Assembly: GCA_026645945.1 (NCBI GenBank)
Contig: JAPKMO010000021.1
Span: 1-49,307, forward strand
Origin: Anaerolineae bacterium
GTDB lineage: Bacteria > Chloroflexota > Anaerolineae > Aggregatilineales > Phototrophicaceae
Length of the DNA: 49,307 bases
Direction: 5' to 3'
Shown here: positions 13,212 to 20,766 of the stretch, piece after piece
Layout of the letters: every line of letters starts with the position of its first letter
How positions within the stretch are numbered: position 1 is the first letter of the stretch
Made by a program: the position numbers and the translations under genes
The notes under the pieces: generated by a model
The model's input: only the letters and a program-made list of their open reading frames with translations
The model's database searches: none
What the model was told of the DNA's origin: nothing

Positions 13212-13694
13212 GTGGACGAACGTTTGACACACCTGGACGAAAGCGGCGCGGCGCGTCTGGTAGATGTAGGCGCGAAGCCGGATACCGAACGTGTTGCAGT
13301 GGCGGCGGGGTCGGTCTACATGCAGCCAGAAACGCTGCGGTTGATTCGAGAGGGCGCGCTGAAAAAGGGCGATGTCATCATGGTGGCGCGGCTGGCAGGC
13401 ATCATGGCGGCCAAAAAAACCGCCGACCTGATCCCTTTGTGTCACCCGTTGACTCTGACTCATATTGATGTCGAACTGGCGCTGGACGCCGAAAAAAGCG
13501 CCGTACAGATCACGGCGACGGCGCGCACGGTGGGCAAGACGGGTGTTGAGATGGAGGCCCTCACTGCCGTAACGGTTGCCGCGCTGACGGTTTATGATAT
13601 GGCGAAAGCCGTTGATCGGGGAATGCGCCTGAGCGAAATACGGCTGCTGGAAAAACGCGGCGGCCAGCGGGGCGATTATACAGCGGAGGCCTGA
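13212..13694 (+). CDS. moaC: Cyclic pyranopterin monophosphate synthase
   Basis: MoaC converts the MoaA product 3',8-cyclo-7,8-dihydro-GTP to cyclic pyranopterin monophosphate in molybdenum cofactor synthesis. The 160-residue length matches the family. Catalytic-site segments are intact: [10 protein letters not shown] with the active-site His, GVEMEALT with the conserved glutamates, and YDMAKAVD with the conserved Asp and Lys. The start is the GTG at 13212, with AGGGA 8 nt upstream; the GTG at 13197 is less likely. The gene overlaps the MoaD-MoaE gene by one base (TGATG), so the two are translationally coupled. moaA is not in the window. Confidence 0.95.
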   Translation: MDERLTHLDESGAARLVDVGAKPDTERVAVAAGSVYMQPETLRLIREGALKKGDVIMVARLAGIMAAKKTADLIPLCHPLTLTHIDVELALDAEKSAVQITATARTVGKTGVEMEALTAVTVAALTVYDMAKAVDRGMRLSEIRLLEKRGGQRGDYTAEA

Positions 13695-14401
13695 TGCGCG
13701 TTGAAGTTCTGTTGTTCGCAACTTTGAAAGATGCAGCCGGCCAGAACCGGCTGTCCGTGACACTGCCGGATGGCGCGACGGTTGGGGATGTCAAACGCGC
13801 TGTGATGGCGCTGTACCCGGTTATAGAGGCGCACATTGAGGCAGCGATTGCGGCGGTTAACCAGGAGTACGCTTTCGCCTCGGATGCGGTTCATGATGGC
13901 GACGAAGTGGCTTTTTTCCCGCCGGTCAGCGGCGGCAGCTACCCGGAAATTCTGCGCCTGGCAGATGAACCTTTCAGCGCCGATGAATTGATCGCCGCCA
14001 TCACCATCCCGGCGACGGGCGCGGTTTGCGTTTTCAGCGGCATGGTGCGGGGCGAAACGGCACGGGCGGGCGAGCAGCTTCAGACCGAACACCTGGAGTA
14101 TGAAGCCTACGAGCCGATGGCGCTGGCGAAGATGCGCCAGGTTGCGGCGGAAATTCGTGAACGCTGGCCGCTGGTGCAGGGCATCGCCATCGTGCAGCGG
14201 GTGGGCCGGCTGGAAGTCGGGCAAAACACGATCCTGATCGCTTGTTCATCCGGCCACCGCGATCAGGGCTGCTTTGAGGCGGCGCGCTATGGCATTGACC
14301 GATTGAAAGAGATTGTGCCGGTGTGGAAAAAAGAGGTGCGCCCGGATGGCGCGGCCTGGGTGGAAGGAGTTTATCACCCCACGCCGCGAGACCGCCGCTG
14401 A
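13694..14401 (+). CDS. Fused molybdopterin synthase (MoaD-MoaE)
   Basis: Molybdopterin synthase inserts the two dithiolene sulfurs into cyclic pyranopterin monophosphate. It normally consists of a small ubiquitin-like subunit (MoaD) and a large one (MoaE). Here both lie in one 235-residue chain. Residues 1-81 are a MoaD domain ending in PPVSGG (Gly80-Gly81). Residues 82-235 are MoaE, with the active-site lysine segment VWKKEVRPDG. In free MoaD the Gly-Gly must be the C-terminus to carry a thiocarboxylate, so this chain presumably has to be cut after Gly81. Such processing is established for the mycobacterial MoaX fusion. It is coupled to moaC. Confidence 0.92.
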   Translation: MRVEVLLFATLKDAAGQNRLSVTLPDGATVGDVKRAVMALYPVIEAHIEAAIAAVNQEYAFASDAVHDGDEVAFFPPVSGGSYPEILRLADEPFSADELIAAITIPATGAVCVFSGMVRGETARAGEQLQTEHLEYEAYEPMALAKMRQVAAEIRERWPLVQGIAIVQRVGRLEVGQNTILIACSSGHRDQGCFEAARYGIDRLKEIVPVWKKEVRPDGAAWVEGVYHPTPRDRR

Positions 14402-14447
14402 AGATTGGCGAATGCCAGAAGCCTGTGTTAAAAACGGGTTTACAAAC

Positions 14448-14465
14448 GGCGCGCATCGGTGCGCC
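14448..14465 (+). terminator. Hairpin between moaDE and fabF
   Basis: A 7-bp stem with one G-T pair (GGCGCGC / GTGCGCC) and a 4-nt loop lies 47 nt past the MoaD-MoaE stop. It is followed by TTGTACA rather than a T run, so any termination is probably partial. Confidence 0.35.
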
Positions 14466-14507
14466 TTGTACACATGAAGCTATTTTTCATGAATGATGGG
14501 AGCTTAC

Positions 14508-15749
14508 ATGACGAGACGAGTGGTCGTAACCGGCCTGGGGATTGTCTCGCCTCTGGGGCATACGGTTGCTGAAACCTGGGAAGCCATCAAAGCGGGTAAA
14601 AGCGGCATCGGGCCGATTACGCGCTTTGATACCTCGAATCATCAGGTAAAAATCGCGGCGGAGGTGAAAAACTGGAACCCGGCAGATTATATGCCGGCTA
14701 AAGAAGTACGCCGCCGCGACCGTTACCAGCATTTTGTGGTAGCGGCGACGGCGGAGGCAGTTCGCAGCGCGGGTTTTGAAGTGACGGACGCCAATCGCCA
14801 CCGCACCGGCGTGATTATCGGTTCGGCGGTTGGGGGCGTGGAAAGTTATTTTGAGTACGCCAACGATTATTATCGCACCGGCGACCCGCGCCGTATCACG
14901 CCGTTCGGCATCCCGATGCTGATCGTAAATGGTGGCAGCAACCTGGTGAGCCTTGAAATCGGCGCTATGGGGCCGACCGCTACGCCGATTTCGGCCTGCG
15001 CGACCGGGGCTGAGTGCATCGGCCACGCTTTTGATCTTATCCGTTTTGGGCGGATTGACCAGGCTCTGGCGGGCGGCGGCGAAGCGCCGATTTTCCCGCT
15101 CGGCATCGCGGCCTTTGATCGGGTGGGGGCCTGTTCGCGTTTAAACGATGACCCGGAACATGCTTCTCGACCGTTCGACAAAAATCGCGCCGGGCTGGTC
15201 TTCAGTGAGGGAGCGGCGGTGCTGGTGATGGAGGAACTGGAACACGCCAGGGCGCGGGGCGCGTCCATCTTGGCGGAGCTGATCGGTTATGGCTCGACTT
15301 CCGATGCGTTCCACATTACCGCGCCCGACCCGGAAGCCAGAGGCGCGGCAGCGGCGATCCGCGCGGCGCTGGAGGATGCGTGTTTAAACCTGACCGATGT
15401 GCATTATATCAACGCGCACGGGACGGCCACCTCGCTGAATGACGTGATGGAAACGAAGGCCATGAAGATGGTTTTTGGCGAGCAGGCCTATCGCGTGCCG
15501 ATGAGTTCCACCAAGAGTATGACCGGACACGGTATGGGCGCGACCGCCGCAATGGAGGCCGCTTTTTCTGTGCTGGCGATTCGTGACCAGATCGCGCCGC
15601 CGACCATCAATCTGGACGAGCCAGACCCGGAATGCGACCTGGATTACGTGCCAAATACAGCGCGCGAGATGCCGATAAAGACTGTGATGAGTAACTCGTT
15701 CGGTTTTGGGGGGCATAACGTGTCGCTCATTTTTAAGGCGTTTAATTAG
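14508..15749 (+). CDS. fabF: Beta-ketoacyl-ACP synthase II
   Basis: FabF elongates acyl-ACP with malonyl-ACP in type II fatty acid synthesis. The 413 residues match E. coli FabF exactly in length. The catalytic triad is Cys164 (SACATGAEC), His304 (NAHGTAT) and His341 (TGHGMGA), each one higher than in E. coli; the STKSM lysine is present. The ATG at 14508 is preferred to the upstream in-frame codon at 14493 because of a GGAG 5 nt upstream and the standard MTRRVVVTGLG start. rnc follows after 18 bp. In many bacteria the order is acpP-fabF-rnc; here acpP is not present and moa genes precede fabF. Confidence 0.97.
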   Translation: MTRRVVVTGLGIVSPLGHTVAETWEAIKAGKSGIGPITRFDTSNHQVKIAAEVKNWNPADYMPAKEVRRRDRYQHFVVAATAEAVRSAGFEVTDANRHRTGVIIGSAVGGVESYFEYANDYYRTGDPRRITPFGIPMLIVNGGSNLVSLEIGAMGPTATPISACATGAECIGHAFDLIRFGRIDQALAGGGEAPIFPLGIAAFDRVGACSRLNDDPEHASRPFDKNRAGLVFSEGAAVLVMEELEHARARGASILAELIGYGSTSDAFHITAPDPEARGAAAAIRAALEDACLNLTDVHYINAHGTATSLNDVMETKAMKMVFGEQAYRVPMSSTKSMTGHGMGATAAMEAAFSVLAIRDQIAPPTINLDEPDPECDLDYVPNTAREMPIKTVMSNSFGFGGHNVSLIFKAFN

Positions 15750-15767
15750 CAGTTAGCAGTTGGATTG

Positions 15768-16469
15768 ATGACCGATACAGATGATCTTCAAGAGCAAATC
15801 GGCGTTCAATTTCAGAATGACCGTTTGCTTTGGCAAGCCCTGACACACCGTTCGTACATCAACGAACATGGTGAAGGCGAGGGCGATAACGAGCGGCTGG
15901 AGTTCCTGGGCGACGCGGTGCTGGATTTTCTGGTGGGTGATATGCTGTTTCAGCGTTTCCCGGATATGCCGGAGGGCCAGCTTACGCGGTTACGCAGCGC
16001 GCTGGTACGCACCGAGTCGCTGGCATTTCTGGCGGCGGAGGCTGGATTAGGCACTCATTTGCGAATGGGCAAAGGAGAAGAAGCCGGCGGTGGGCGCGAG
16101 CGGCCAAGCAATCTGTGCGCGGCCTTCGAGGCTGTAACCGGGGCGCTGTACCTCGATCAAGGGCTTGAAGCGGTGCGGGCGTTCATTCTGCCGCGCCTGG
16201 AATCGTTGATCGGCCAGGTATTGGAAGAAGCGATAGACAAAGACGCCCGCAGCCGCTTGCAGGAGTGGAGCCAGGCCGAACTGAACAAAACGCCGGTTTA
16301 TCGCACCGTTTCCGCCACCGGGCCAGACCACCTGAAAGAGTTTGTGGTCGAAGTGCTGATTGGCGAGCGGGTTGTCGGGCGCGGTACAGGGCGCAGCAAA
16401 CAGATCGCCGCGCAGGCCGCCGCCCGTGAGGCGCTGCGGTCGGTCGAGCGCGGGGAAGAGGTGGTGTGA
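15768..16469 (+). CDS. rnc: Ribonuclease III
   Basis: RNase III cleaves double-stranded RNA in rRNA processing and mRNA turnover. The 233-residue product has the signature NERLEFLGDAVLD (41-53), with Glu42, Glu45 and Asp49, and a C-terminal double-stranded RNA-binding domain (about 160-230, with KEFVVEV and AAQAAAREAL). The second metal-ligand segment reads LCAAFEAVTGALYLD. Its Glu121 is kept, but Ala118 sits where most homologues have the catalytic Asp (E. coli Asp114). The start is the ATG at 15768 (or the TTG just before it); the ribosome-binding site is weak, so coupling to fabF is likely. Confidence 0.93.
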   Translation: MTDTDDLQEQIGVQFQNDRLLWQALTHRSYINEHGEGEGDNERLEFLGDAVLDFLVGDMLFQRFPDMPEGQLTRLRSALVRTESLAFLAAEAGLGTHLRMGKGEEAGGGRERPSNLCAAFEAVTGALYLDQGLEAVRAFILPRLESLIGQVLEEAIDKDARSRLQEWSQAELNKTPVYRTVSATGPDHLKEFVVEVLIGERVVGRGTGRSKQIAAQAAAREALRSVERGEEVV

Positions 16470-16488
16470 CAGGCTGATTCGCCGGTTC

Positions 16489-16513
16489 GGGGCGGGTAGG
16501 TTTTATCCGCCCC
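16489..16513. terminator. Hairpin between convergent rnc and membrane EEP gene
   Basis: A 7-bp GC stem (GGGGCGG / CCGCCCC) with an 11-nt loop overlaps the stop of the minus-strand gene and lies just past the rnc stop. No T tract is seen, so it is a possible bidirectional stop. Confidence 0.4.
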
Positions 16514-18593
16514 GGCTGATCTGCACCTCGATGACCGCCATACGATGATCGGACGCGCTGCTGTCCATCACCACCGCGCCCAGTGCCAGCATCGAACGCA
16601 CCCACAGATAATCCAGACGCACGCGCGGCAGCCCGGTGCGCCACAGTGTTGCCGTCAGTTCCTGCGGCAGCCCGGCGAACGGGTCGCTAAAGCCGGCGGC
16701 GCGCATCTGGCCGATCAGCGGCGAATCGGCCACGTTGTTAAATGTGCCGCCGATAATCATGCGTCCCAGGTTGCCGTCCGGGTGCTGCGCGCTGATGATA
16801 GCGAAGGCTTCGTTTAACTGGCGCTGCTGGTCTTGCTCCTGCTGCTCGATGCTGCGGCCATCGCCGGTTTCCAGCAAAAACGCCAGCCAGGTGTTGTACA
16901 GGGTAATCACGCCGGCGTCGGGGCGAATCTGCGCCCGCTGAAGCCCGGTTTGCGGGCTGCCGGTGCTGGTCAGCAGCGCGCCGTCATCGTAGACGATTTC
17001 GACGTTCGAGAGGATGGCGAGTCCCTGCAAGCCTTCGTTGGTGGGGAAAAAGCGCGCCGGCATCAGCAGCCGCCGCGCCAGCCATAACGGTTGATCCACG
17101 CCGAAACTGGTCAGCCGCCCGGCTTCTACCTGCTGAAGCAGGACGGCGTTCGCGCCGCTTTGCTGGATCGTGCGAGCAATGGCTTCGAGGTCGAAATGAT
17201 AAAACTCGTTAAAGCCGCCGTGTATGTTGTACGTGCCGACACGAATGCTGCTTAGGGGGCTTTGCGGGGTGTCGCGCACGGCTGCAATGGCCGGCGGTCG
17301 CACCATGTAGGCGATGCCCCCGGCGAAGCCAGCCACCACCAGCAGCGCCAGCAGGGATTGAAGCGGCGAGCCGCCTTCCCAGGGGATGCGGCGCGGCGTC
17401 TGCGCCATCGGCAGGGCGGCGAAAAAGACGCCCAGCAGCAGCAGTCCCAGCCCCATGCCTCGAAAACCGCGCAAAAACGGCGGGATGATGTCGTTCAGGA
17501 AGGCCAGTTCCGGCGCGAGGCTGCGGACGTAGGCATATTCGTAGGTGAAGTTATCGCCGGCCACCAGCAGGAAAAACATCACCATGCCCACGATAATCCA
17601 CAAGCCGCCGAAGCTGCGCTCTTTTTCGGCCTGAGGGCGTGCCAGCCACCACCACATCATACCGGCGGTGAAGGCAGCGATGACCAGCGCCGCGCCGGCG
17701 ACCAATCCCTGAAAGCGCGTCCCGACCATCACCAGCAGCGCCGTGAACAGCATCCACAGCCAGCCGCGCACGCCGCCGTCAAAAGTGGCGATGAAGTTCC
17801 GCGCCTGCCGGCGCACCCAGGGGATAAGCGGCAAAAGCGTCCCCAGCGCCACGAAGGGCGCAAACGAGGTATAGTCCACATCCGCGCGCCCGGCGATGGC
17901 ATTGGGCAGGCTGAGGAGTGACAGCTCCAGGAATAACAACCCGCCGAAGCCGATGCCGCCCCAGAAGGGCATCAGTCCGCGATCAGGTGAAACGGCGGTT
18001 TCGTCGCGCCGGGATATTCGCCGCTGGCCGAGAACGCTGAGGACACTGAACGCAGCGGCCAGCAGTGACAGTACGAGCTGAATTTGAAGGTAGCGCGGCG
18101 ACCAGGACGGGTCGAGCGTGTTGCCCAGTGCGCGAAAAACCTGGTCAATCCCCAGTGCGAGGACGAACATATAGGGCAGGATAGATGCCCGGTGACGAAC
18201 GAGCATGGCCGTATAAAACAGCCCGCCCCCGACGGCCAGCGCCGCGCCCATCGTCGGCGTAAACGGCAGGTCGGTCAGCATCAGCACGCGCCCCGCCGCC
18301 GTCAGCGCCGCCGCCAGGATGAACAAACCGCGCGCGCGTCCGAACAGCGCGGCCAGCAGGGGCAGGGCGAGCATGTAAACCAGGAACGAAATTTCGCCGG
18401 TGACAACTGCCGGGTCAACAACGCCAGGCGTGCCGGGGGGCAGCGCCGCCGGGTCGAGGACGGTGACAACCGAGAGGCTGCCGATGCGGCTGTAAACCAT
18501 GCCGATCAAAAATCGAAGCGCCTGGACGAAAAAAACGCCGATTAAGACGGCTTCGAGGAAATAGACATATTGCAGGCGTAAGCGGTTGCGCAT
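16503..18593 (-). CDS. Polytopic membrane protein with C-terminal endonuclease/exonuclease/phosphatase domain
   Basis: The first roughly 430 of 696 residues are a series of about a dozen hydrophobic helices. After them comes an endonuclease/exonuclease/phosphatase-fold domain (about 455-696). It begins IRVGTYNIHGGF (conserved Asn) and ends with ASDHRMAVIEV, the terminal Asp-His pair. The VLLQQVE strand holds a Glu-like metal ligand position. Such fusions are seen as uncharacterised membrane proteins in Chloroflexota; the domain could act on a phosphodiester, a lipid or a nucleic acid outside the membrane. The start is the ATG at 18593, with GGGAG about 6 nt upstream; an in-frame start at 18626 is less likely. 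It is divergent from the amidohydrolase gene. Confidence 0.8.
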   Translation of the reverse strand: MRNRLRLQYVYFLEAVLIGVFFVQALRFLIGMVYSRIGSLSVVTVLDPAALPPGTPGVVDPAVVTGEISFLVYMLALPLLAALFGRARGLFILAAALTAAGRVLMLTDLPFTPTMGAALAVGGGLFYTAMLVRHRASILPYMFVLALGIDQVFRALGNTLDPSWSPRYLQIQLVLSLLAAAFSVLSVLGQRRISRRDETAVSPDRGLMPFWGGIGFGGLLFLELSLLSLPNAIAGRADVDYTSFAPFVALGTLLPLIPWVRRQARNFIATFDGGVRGWLWMLFTALLVMVGTRFQGLVAGAALVIAAFTAGMMWWWLARPQAEKERSFGGLWIIVGMVMFFLLVAGDNFTYEYAYVRSLAPELAFLNDIIPPFLRGFRGMGLGLLLLGVFFAALPMAQTPRRIPWEGGSPLQSLLALLVVAGFAGGIAYMVRPPAIAAVRDTPQSPLSSIRVGTYNIHGGFNEFYHFDLEAIARTIQQSGANAVLLQQVEAGRLTSFGVDQPLWLARRLLMPARFFPTNEGLQGLAILSNVEIVYDDGALLTSTGSPQTGLQRAQIRPDAGVITLYNTWLAFLLETGDGRSIEQQEQDQQRQLNEAFAIISAQHPDGNLGRMIIGGTFNNVADSPLIGQMRAAGFSDPFAGLPQELTATLWRTGLPRVRLDYLWVRSMLALGAVVMDSSASDHRMAVIEVQISRGG

Positions 18594-18619
18594 AACAACT
18601 CCCGCGTGGGATGGGTCTA

Positions 18620-18647
18620 TGGACAAAGTTTACAACAGGGTTATAAT
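18620..18647 (+). promoter_or_regulatory. Promoter of the amidohydrolase-CYTH gene
   Basis: TGGACA (18620-18625), a 16-bp spacer and a perfect TATAAT (18642-18647) lie about 40 bp before the GTG start. Confidence 0.7.
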
Positions 18648-18688
18648 CCCGCCAATTTTACCTAGTTTACGTTTACGAGGAGGCGAGC

Positions 18689-20668
18689 GTGGAACGGGTG
18701 GAGATTATTCTGGCCGGCGGCACGGTTGTCGCTATGAACGATGGGTTTGACGTGATACCGGACGGCGCGGTAGCAATCCGCGATACTAAAATCGTCGCCG
18801 TCGGCACGCGCGCAGAAGTCGCCGCCGCCTATGAGGCGGATACGGTGGTGGACTGTGCCGGCCAATACATCATGCCGGGGCTGGTGAACGCACATACCCA
18901 TGTGCCGATGACCTTGCTGCGCGGGCTGGCCGATGACCTGCGCCTGGATGTGTGGTTGATGGGGTATATGATGCCCACCGAGCGGGAGTTCGTCAACCCG
19001 GAGTTCTGCCGGGTGGGGACAGGGCTGGCCTGCGCGGAGATGATCCGCAGCGGAATTACCTGTTTTGCCGATATGTATTATTACGAAGCGGAGGTGGCGG
19101 CGGCGACGGCGGAAGCCGGGTTGCGCGGCGTGCTGGGGCAGACGATCCTCAAGTTCCCTTCGCCCGATGCCGAGACATATGAATTCAGCCTGGATTATGC
19201 AGCGCAGTTCATCGAAAAGTGGCGCGGCCACCCCTTGATTACCCCGGCGGTTGCGCCGCACGCGCCCTATTCCACGACCGATGATATTCTACGGGAGTGC
19301 GCTCAACTGGCGAAAGCCTATGATGTGCCGATTCTCATTCATATCGCCGAAACGAAGCTGGAAGTGGAAGATAATGTCGAACTGCATGGCATGACAGTCG
19401 TTCCCTGGGTGCAGTCGGTGGGGCTGCTGGACGCGAAAGTGCTGGCGGCACACTGTGTTCATATCAACGGCGGTGAGATGCGAATTTTGCACGATCACCA
19501 TACCACCATTGCCCACTGCCCAACCAGCAACCTTAAACTGGCCGCCGGAATCGCACCGGTGGCGCAGATGCTTGAGCATGATTTAACCGTCGGCATTGGC
19601 ACGGACGGCACGGCCAGCAACAACGATCTGGATATGTTTGAGGAAGTGCGCCTGGCGGCCATCCTGGCAAAAACTGCCGCCAACGACCCAACGGCGCTGC
19701 CGGCGCGACAGGCGCTGTTGATGGCGACCCGCATGGGGGCGGAAGCCCTGTTTATGGGCGATGTCACCGGCAGCCTGGAGGTGGGCAAGCTGGCCGACGT
19801 GATTACGGTGGAGGCAAACCCGGTTCATAATGTGCCGCAGTTCAGCCGCGACCCAAACGCGGTTTATTCGCGGATCGTTTATGCAGGAAAAAGCGGCGAC
19901 GTGCGCCACGTAATCTGTAATGGGCGCTGGCTGATGCGCGACCGCCAACTGCTGACGATAGACGAAAAGACGCTGCTCGAACAGGCGGAGGCTTACGCCG
20001 TGAAAATTGACCGTTTTCTCGCGGCGCGGGAGGAGGACATCCTCAGCAAGCTGCTGGCGATTGGCGGGTTGGAGCAGAGCGAAAGTTTTGAAGTGCAGGT
20101 GAAAGCCAGCATCCCGGATGGCGAAGTCGTGCAAAAGCTGCTGAATCATCCCAACGTGCAGGTGTTGGCGCAGCATCACTACCGGCAGTACGACACTTAT
20201 TTTTTGTTCCAGGACGATGCCAAAGGGCGCGTGCGCTACCGGGAAGATGACCGGATAGACGAACGCGGTGAGGTTGTTTCGGTACGCACCCGCCTGACGT
20301 ACACCCTGCCGACCAAAGAACGCGAGTTTAGCCAGGCGATTTTGCTGTCGCATTCGCGGTTTATTGCCGAGGCGGACAGGCCGCTGCGGTTCTTCCGCGA
20401 ATATTTCCAGCCGGAGACCGAACGCGAGCTTCAGAAAGATCGGCGGCGCTGGCACATTCACTATCAGGGCGTGCTGTTTTACGTCAATGTTGACCGCATA
20501 TTGTCGCCCGCGCTGCCGCAGATTTTTATCGAACTGAAAAGCCGCACCTGGTCAAAATCGGATGCGGAAAATAAAGCCGACCGGATTCAGGAAATGTTGG
20601 GCATACTGGGCGTCGCACAGGCCGACATCATCCGTGAAGAGTACCTGGAGATGCAGGCGTCGCCTTAA
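18689..20668 (+). CDS. MTA/SAH-deaminase-like amidohydrolase fused to a CYTH domain
   Basis: Residues 1-445 are an amidohydrolase of the 5-methylthioadenosine / S-adenosylhomocysteine deaminase type. The metal site has His69 and His71 (NAHTH), His218 with Glu221 (HIAET) and Asp306 (GTDGTASNND); HAPYS and AHCPTSN are also typical. Family members usually end near residue 440. The added 200 residues (about 465-655) look like a CYTH domain, the triphosphate tunnel fold of class IV adenylyl cyclases and thiamine triphosphatases. They contain FEVQVKA in place of ExExK, QYDTYF, RVRYRED, basic KDRRRWHIHY and IFIELKSRTW. The start is a GTG with GAGGAGG 5 nt upstream. The substrate is not proven; other purine or guanidine deaminases share these motifs. 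Confidence 0.88.
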   Translation: MERVEIILAGGTVVAMNDGFDVIPDGAVAIRDTKIVAVGTRAEVAAAYEADTVVDCAGQYIMPGLVNAHTHVPMTLLRGLADDLRLDVWLMGYMMPTEREFVNPEFCRVGTGLACAEMIRSGITCFADMYYYEAEVAAATAEAGLRGVLGQTILKFPSPDAETYEFSLDYAAQFIEKWRGHPLITPAVAPHAPYSTTDDILRECAQLAKAYDVPILIHIAETKLEVEDNVELHGMTVVPWVQSVGLLDAKVLAAHCVHINGGEMRILHDHHTTIAHCPTSNLKLAAGIAPVAQMLEHDLTVGIGTDGTASNNDLDMFEEVRLAAILAKTAANDPTALPARQALLMATRMGAEALFMGDVTGSLEVGKLADVITVEANPVHNVPQFSRDPNAVYSRIVYAGKSGDVRHVICNGRWLMRDRQLLTIDEKTLLEQAEAYAVKIDRFLAAREEDILSKLLAIGGLEQSESFEVQVKASIPDGEVVQKLLNHPNVQVLAQHHYRQYDTYFLFQDDAKGRVRYREDDRIDERGEVVSVRTRLTYTLPTKEREFSQAILLSHSRFIAEADRPLRFFREYFQPETERELQKDRRRWHIHYQGVLFYVNVDRILSPALPQIFIELKSRTWSKSDAENKADRIQEMLGILGVAQADIIREEYLEMQASP

Positions 20669-20705
20669 GCTGATCCGGTCGCAATCCATCCCGCCGGATT
20701 GGTAC

Positions 20706-20734
20706 TTTACGCTGTCAGCGCCGATTGCTACGAT
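20706..20734 (+). promoter_or_regulatory. Possible promoter of the ABC exporter operon
   Basis: TTTACG (20706-20711), 17 bp, then TACGAT (20729-20734) lie in the 98-bp gap before the first exporter gene. Each hexamer matches four of six consensus bases. Confidence 0.35.
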
Positions 20735-20766
20735 AGAAAATCCTGTCGGTTGTCCGGGGGTTTAAC

